A stretch of DNA of 64,000 bases from Cladopsammia gracilis (taxonomy: Eukaryota > Cnidaria > Anthozoa > Scleractinia > Dendrophylliidae), in assembly GCA_022457155.1 (NCBI GenBank), contig JAJGOT010000351.1:1-64000 (forward strand). Reading direction: 5' to 3'. The translations under genes were made by a program, and so were the position numbers. Under the pieces are notes generated by a model. That model ran no database searches, was not told where the DNA came from, and was given only the letters and a program-made list of their open reading frames with translations. The first letter of the stretch is position 1; each line of letters starts with the position of its first letter. Of this stretch, positions 61,353 to 64,000 are shown one piece after another.

Positions 61353-63241
61353 CAACAGGAGAGCCGTACGACTACGGACCGCCGAGGGAACAATTCGCCG
61401 AAACAACGAGGATCAAAAATGCGCCAGTCACAGCTGTTGAAAACCAACCAATCACAGCAGAGCATCGTGCTTCATAAGGTGACGCGTAACCAGTCGACCC
61501 CATCGCCTGAAGAAGACTAGCAGTATGCAGTCGAAACGTAGCGATCCACATCGGAAGTGACTACATCGTGAGACAAACGAAAAATATTTCTTTACTAAAA
61601 ATTGAACATTACATAATCGAGAAATGCGATAGTTACAGTAACATAACAAAACTTGTTATCGGATCCCATGTAAGATTACTTGTAAAATTCATTAATAATA
61701 CCAAATAGGGTACCAACAAATAGAAATGAGCCATTCCAATCACATGATTACCCTGTAATCCAGATACAACTCACTAGTGGTTGTATCTAATTTTCATGTA
61801 AATGTGAATTTCACAAGTTGTTTACTCCATTCGCGTCCGTGTTGTATCGGCCTATACAATCACGAGACGCAGCCGAGTGAATGTATACACTCCCGCTCAT
61901 GTAGTAAACATTACAGAAAATGTTTATCTACTCCAGGGTTTTACCTATCTTCACCACTGACATTGAAAGCACCCACCCCTCCCCCACCCCAATCTACCCC
62001 ATCCCATGAACCAATTAGAATACTTCCCTGTTAAAAGGAATTTTTTTTATTCTTCAGTGTGGCTTCTTTGCAAGAATTTCTGATCTTGCTATCACGGACA
62101 CCCCGCTATAAAGGACACCCTGCTATAAACCCTACCATTACGGACACCCCGCAATTACAGACACACCACTATTACGGACATCCTGCTATTACGGACACCC
62201 CGCTATTACGGACACCCCACAATTACGAACATCCTGCTATTACGGATAACCCGCTATTACGAACACCTCGCTATTACGGACACCCTGTTAGTACGGACAC
62301 CCGCTATTACGGATACCCCACTGTTACGGACATTCTGCTATTACGTCATATACATCACCTCCAATATGTTCGTTTCAAGGAGAATTTCGTCATTCGTCTG
62401 ATCTGAGAAAACCCACGATCGTTGTCGAGATCGCGAGGCCGTTCTATAAAAAATCTACTTAAACCACGACTGCGCAGTAGATATTCGGAACGCTGTCTTG
62501 CTCTGTTGAGCTTTGATTATCTAGCGTACATGTTCATCTGAATTTCGATCTATATGCGCCATGATTGACTGCAGTTATGCGCGAGTAAATATCTGAAACC
62601 CTGTTTATTTTTGTCTAAGTAAGGATAACAATCATTACCTGGTGGACAACCCAAGAGTTCCATCCTCATGGAAACATAACCATGCCAAGTTTTAGGATGC
62701 ACACGAATGTAGCGGGCATTGATGGGTGGTGAAAAATCGCTGGAGACTACTTGGTCGCGGTTTGTGTTTCCCTGTAATACCTGTAGTTTTGAAAAATAAG
62801 CTTCACATTAATTAAATTTCAAAGTAAATTAATGGTCATCTTCCTACGTTTTGGAGCGATTGACTGTAATTGTTTGAATTGTAATTGGATAATTATGTTC
62901 TATCTTCGTCAATTCACAATGACTTCATACCACGTTTTGGAAATAACTTGTGAAGGTAGTACCGTCGTTGCTGTAGGATACGGTAAAACTCGTAACCCAT
63001 TGGTCTGTGTCTTCTCGTCCCTGGATCTTTATTCCTGTCACCTTTGTTATTTCTGCAAGATTAACCTGCAGCCATTGATTGGCGTTACTGGCCCCGGCGG
63101 ACCACGCGCCATGTTTTCCTCCTCCAGCCTGGAAATTCAGTCTGCCATTGGAGGCCCCGTGTGTAGCGTCATACTCGCTCGAAGCTGTGATTTGAGCATC
63201 GGGTATGTCTCTGTTTTCCATCCCGAGAGGGGACGAACATT
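57196..63241 (-). CDS. Gene R: secreted FA58C - ShK-like - ShK-like - GCWKD-domain protein, 5' end outside window
   Basis: Exons: 63241-62931 and 62780-62639 (FA58C), 61087-60995 (ShK-like 1), 60014-59904 (ShK-like 2), 58912-58640 (GCWKD-type Cys-rich), terminal exon from 57200. All module borders are phase 1, so the modules are symmetric and shuffle freely. The joined frame has no stop for 310 codons and ends Phe-Ile-stop (TTC A|TT TAA). The first visible exon starts in phase 1, so a leader or more domains lie right of 63241; none was found to base 64000. The mix of lectin-like and Cys-rich modules suggests an extracellular matrix, mucus or venom-type secreted protein; which one is not determined. 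Joining these exons into one gene is inferred from order, strand and phase. Confidence 0.65.
57338..57528. repeat. 29-bp minisatellite, 6.6 copies
   Basis: Six full copies of a unit of the form cgcccgtaacaggct-acccactatctgaa, plus a partial seventh. Copies differ at one to three positions. Confidence 0.95.
58472..58607. mobile_element. Foldback element (MITE-like)
   Basis: Inverted arms: 58484-58518 (ttttcaaatcgaggccaagt onward) pair with 58562-58596 nearly perfectly, and weaker pairing extends to 58472 and 58607. The loop is about 43 nt. No coding capacity. Confidence 0.75.
58640..58912 (-). CDS. Gene R GCWKD-type (WSC-like) Cys-rich domain
   Basis: A 273-nt phase 1-1 exon with ctacag acceptor and GTAAGC donor. 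Pattern: YVPKGCWKD, a Cys-Ala-x-x-Ala helix-like block (NICAQKAAALG), FGVEATGECFSG, TFRKHG, DCIDGKGASF and VYQF; four Cys in total. It resembles a domain frequent in cnidarian secreted proteins and loosely the WSC carbohydrate-binding fold. The family name is from memory and unverified. The domain exon is well supported by its splice sites and phase. Confidence 0.72.
58913..59903 (-). other. Intron of gene R
   Basis: Between the GCWKD and ShK-like 2 exons. No repeat or exon was recognised. Confidence 0.5.
59904..60014 (-). CDS. Gene R ShK-like module 2
   Basis: A 111-nt phase 1-1 exon after a good pyrimidine tract (ttgccatttcag), ending at GTAAGT. It has six Cys with the ShK ending CRKSCFKC and a GRC block. 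A reading that runs upstream through the acceptor looks like a signal peptide, but it has no ATG before an in-frame TGA, so the internal-exon model is preferred. Confidence 0.72.
60015..60994 (-). other. Intron of gene R
   Basis: Between ShK-like 2 and ShK-like 1 exons. It contains a 57-bp tandem repeat with transposon-end-like motifs at 60238-60472; otherwise nothing recognised. Confidence 0.5.
60238..60472. repeat. 57-bp tandem repeat, about three copies, with pogo-like end motifs
   Basis: The motif gagagttcact.taaaccct recurs at 60330, 60387 and 60444. The array starts next to an inverted form (acagtcaactctctcaaagc) at 60238. This suggests tandem duplication of the end of a pogo-like MITE. 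Confidence 0.75.
60995..61087 (-). CDS. Gene R ShK-like module 1
   Basis: A 93-nt phase 1-1 exon between a tatag acceptor and a GTAAGT donor. It has LDSATCNSLKSKGFC, then VCPLVC, a Cys spacing like ShK/SXC domains (C.....GxC...C...C). The closing Cys of the pattern would come from the next exon (Pro-Cys at its start). It is short and lacks the N-terminal Cys, so it is a divergent member. ShK modules occur both in toxins and in many non-toxic cnidarian secreted proteins. Confidence 0.7.
61102..61600 (+). mobile_element. Penelope-like element, 3' fragment with GIY-YIG endonuclease C-terminus
   Basis: One open frame to TGA 61438-61440 reads EHDRDIRFSRTQTSAVSGHA, then GHHPLWNEVKFID, RRVKEAIHIRL and NNINRDSGIEIPEAW. 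The conserved Arg, the Glu in KEAI and the Asn-x-x-Gly-type ending match the C-terminal part of GIY-YIG endonuclease in Penelope-like retroelements. The 5' part, with reverse transcriptase, is absent. The noncoding tail holds a hammerhead-like motif. It lies antisense inside the gene R intron, starting about 15 nt from the ShK-like 1 acceptor. Confidence 0.82.
61502..61551 (+). ncRNA. Degenerate hammerhead-ribozyme-like motif in Penelope tail
   Basis: CTGAAGA (canonical CTGATGA) at 61507-61513, a short stem (agactagc...gcagtc) and GAAAC at 61533-61537, followed by GTA. The flanks atcgc and gcgat can form stem I, and ACGT is self-complementary, as expected for dimeric minimal hammerheads known in Penelope-like elements. 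The core T to A change probably abolishes cleavage. Confidence 0.55.
62088..62345. repeat. Minisatellite of about 18-bp units (ctattacggacaccccg)
   Basis: About 14 imperfect copies with variable spacing. The unit resembles inner parts of pogo-like MITE ends (tattacgg), so it may have grown from one. Confidence 0.85.
62639..63241 (-). CDS. Gene R FA58C domain (exons 63241-62931, 62780-62639)
   Basis: Same 311-nt plus 142-nt structure as the array. It starts ECSSPLGMENRD and ends MELLGCPP. It is more diverged: QWLQVNLAEIT replaces QWLQVDLGQRT, SYSNDG replaces SYSDDG, and exon B begins GNTNRDQVVSSDF. Both splice sites are intact and the internal intron is 150 nt. Confidence 0.88.
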
Positions 63242-64000
63242 CTATACACAAACAAAAAAGTGATTAAGATGGACTTTCGATAAATTCTGTCAAAACTCCT
63301 CCCTCGTAAATTGACAGCACGCGTGAGGTAGCTGCGCAAAACTATTTTCTGGAAAACAAATTAAGGTTACAGTGTACCTTCGGGGGTGTCTCCAGTATAA
63401 CAGCTCTAGCGTCTTAAGATTACATTTAATATACCTAAACCCACATATCAAATTAAAGCTTATAGAGCTGGCTATCTAAATATGGAAACCATTTGGTAAT
63501 AAAATGAATTGTCGAATTTTTTACGACGTCTAAATTCGAACGTCCGAATCAGCTTTAAAACGCTATAACTCAAAGCGATTATTATATTTTGCTAATTTGA
63601 TTTGTTCTCGGGTTTCCGGACACGAAGCGCTAAAAAAACGTGTCGGCGATTTTCCATATTCAATTGCAGTGAAAAGTTACAGAATATTTTCGAAAAGGGG
63701 AGAAAAAAAATTGGAACGATTGCACGGAAATGCCTCTTGACAAAAAAGTTTTCGGAATTAAGAAATTCGCCGACACGTTTTTGTTGATTATATGTTAGCC
63801 TAGCTTCTGTCCAAATTTAAGGAAAATCGAACAAATTCCCTTTGAGTTGTAGCTCTTTAAAGTGTCCCCAAGAAGCGAAAAATTAACTTTGAGAAAACGG
63901 CGCTTAAAAAAACTTATCGCTTAATAAACAAACTCCGCCCACAAAAGTTACACCGTCATTTCTCCGTCAATTTTCACTATTTTTCGATACTTTTTTTCTG
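63242..64000 (-). other. Intron or 5' flank of gene R
   Basis: No further exon, leader or repeat recognised up to the window end. Confidence 0.45.

Larger units (their letters stand above)
61088..62638 (-). other. Intron of gene R
   Basis: Contains a Penelope-like 3' end (61102-61600) and an 18-bp-type minisatellite (62088-62345). Sequence at 62520-62638 resembles array intron downstream of exon B. Confidence 0.55.

Noticed and set aside
62059..62406. Open frame of 115 codons rich in Thr, Asp and Tyr
   Set aside because: It is translation of the 18-bp minisatellite.

Overview
This is a eukaryotic (metazoan) window, most likely from an anthozoan cnidarian such as a stony coral. The genes have small phase-1 domain exons with GT..AG introns. 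They encode secreted F5/8 type C (discoidin, FA58C), ShK-like and Cys-rich GCWKD-type domains, and the introns and spacers are full of decayed retroelements and foldback elements. The species call is inference; the gene structures are read from the sequence.

All supported host genes lie on the minus strand and look like a head-to-tail cluster of three paralogues. Gene R (57196-63241, 5' end outside the window) encodes FA58C, two ShK-like domains, a GCWKD domain and a stop. The array gene (16239-54071) has a signal-peptide exon, then 23 almost identical FA58C domains, each split over two exons, then a terminal exon whose stop codon follows the splice directly. The predicted protein is 3494 residues. 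Gene L (99-6646, 3' end outside the window) has a paralogous signal-peptide exon and two divergent FA58C domains. Gene boundaries rest on two homologous 61-nt leader exons (54011-54071, 6586-6646) and two similar terminal exons (57200 and 16243 downward), each followed by an AATAAA signal.

The core of the window, 16665-49692, is a homogenised tandem array. Units are 1491, 1497 or 1336 bp, and the introns are as conserved as the exons. Every one of the 46 domain exons is open, with 311-nt and 142-nt exons that keep phase 1 between units. Shared private variants show a three-unit higher-order repeat of 4324 bp (units 13-15, 16-18, 21-23), as expected from unequal crossing-over of multi-unit blocks.

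The rest is intron and intergenic sequence. It holds two internally damaged LINEs (9990-12060 and 50480-52880), a LINE 3' relic (55072-55260), a Penelope-like 3' end with a GIY-YIG region and a hammerhead-like motif (61102-61600), a pogo-like palindromic MITE (12763-13560), a hAT-like MITE (7472-7811), several foldbacks and several minisatellites. Diverged fragments of the array unit flank the array, and one lies inverted in intron 1 of the array gene.
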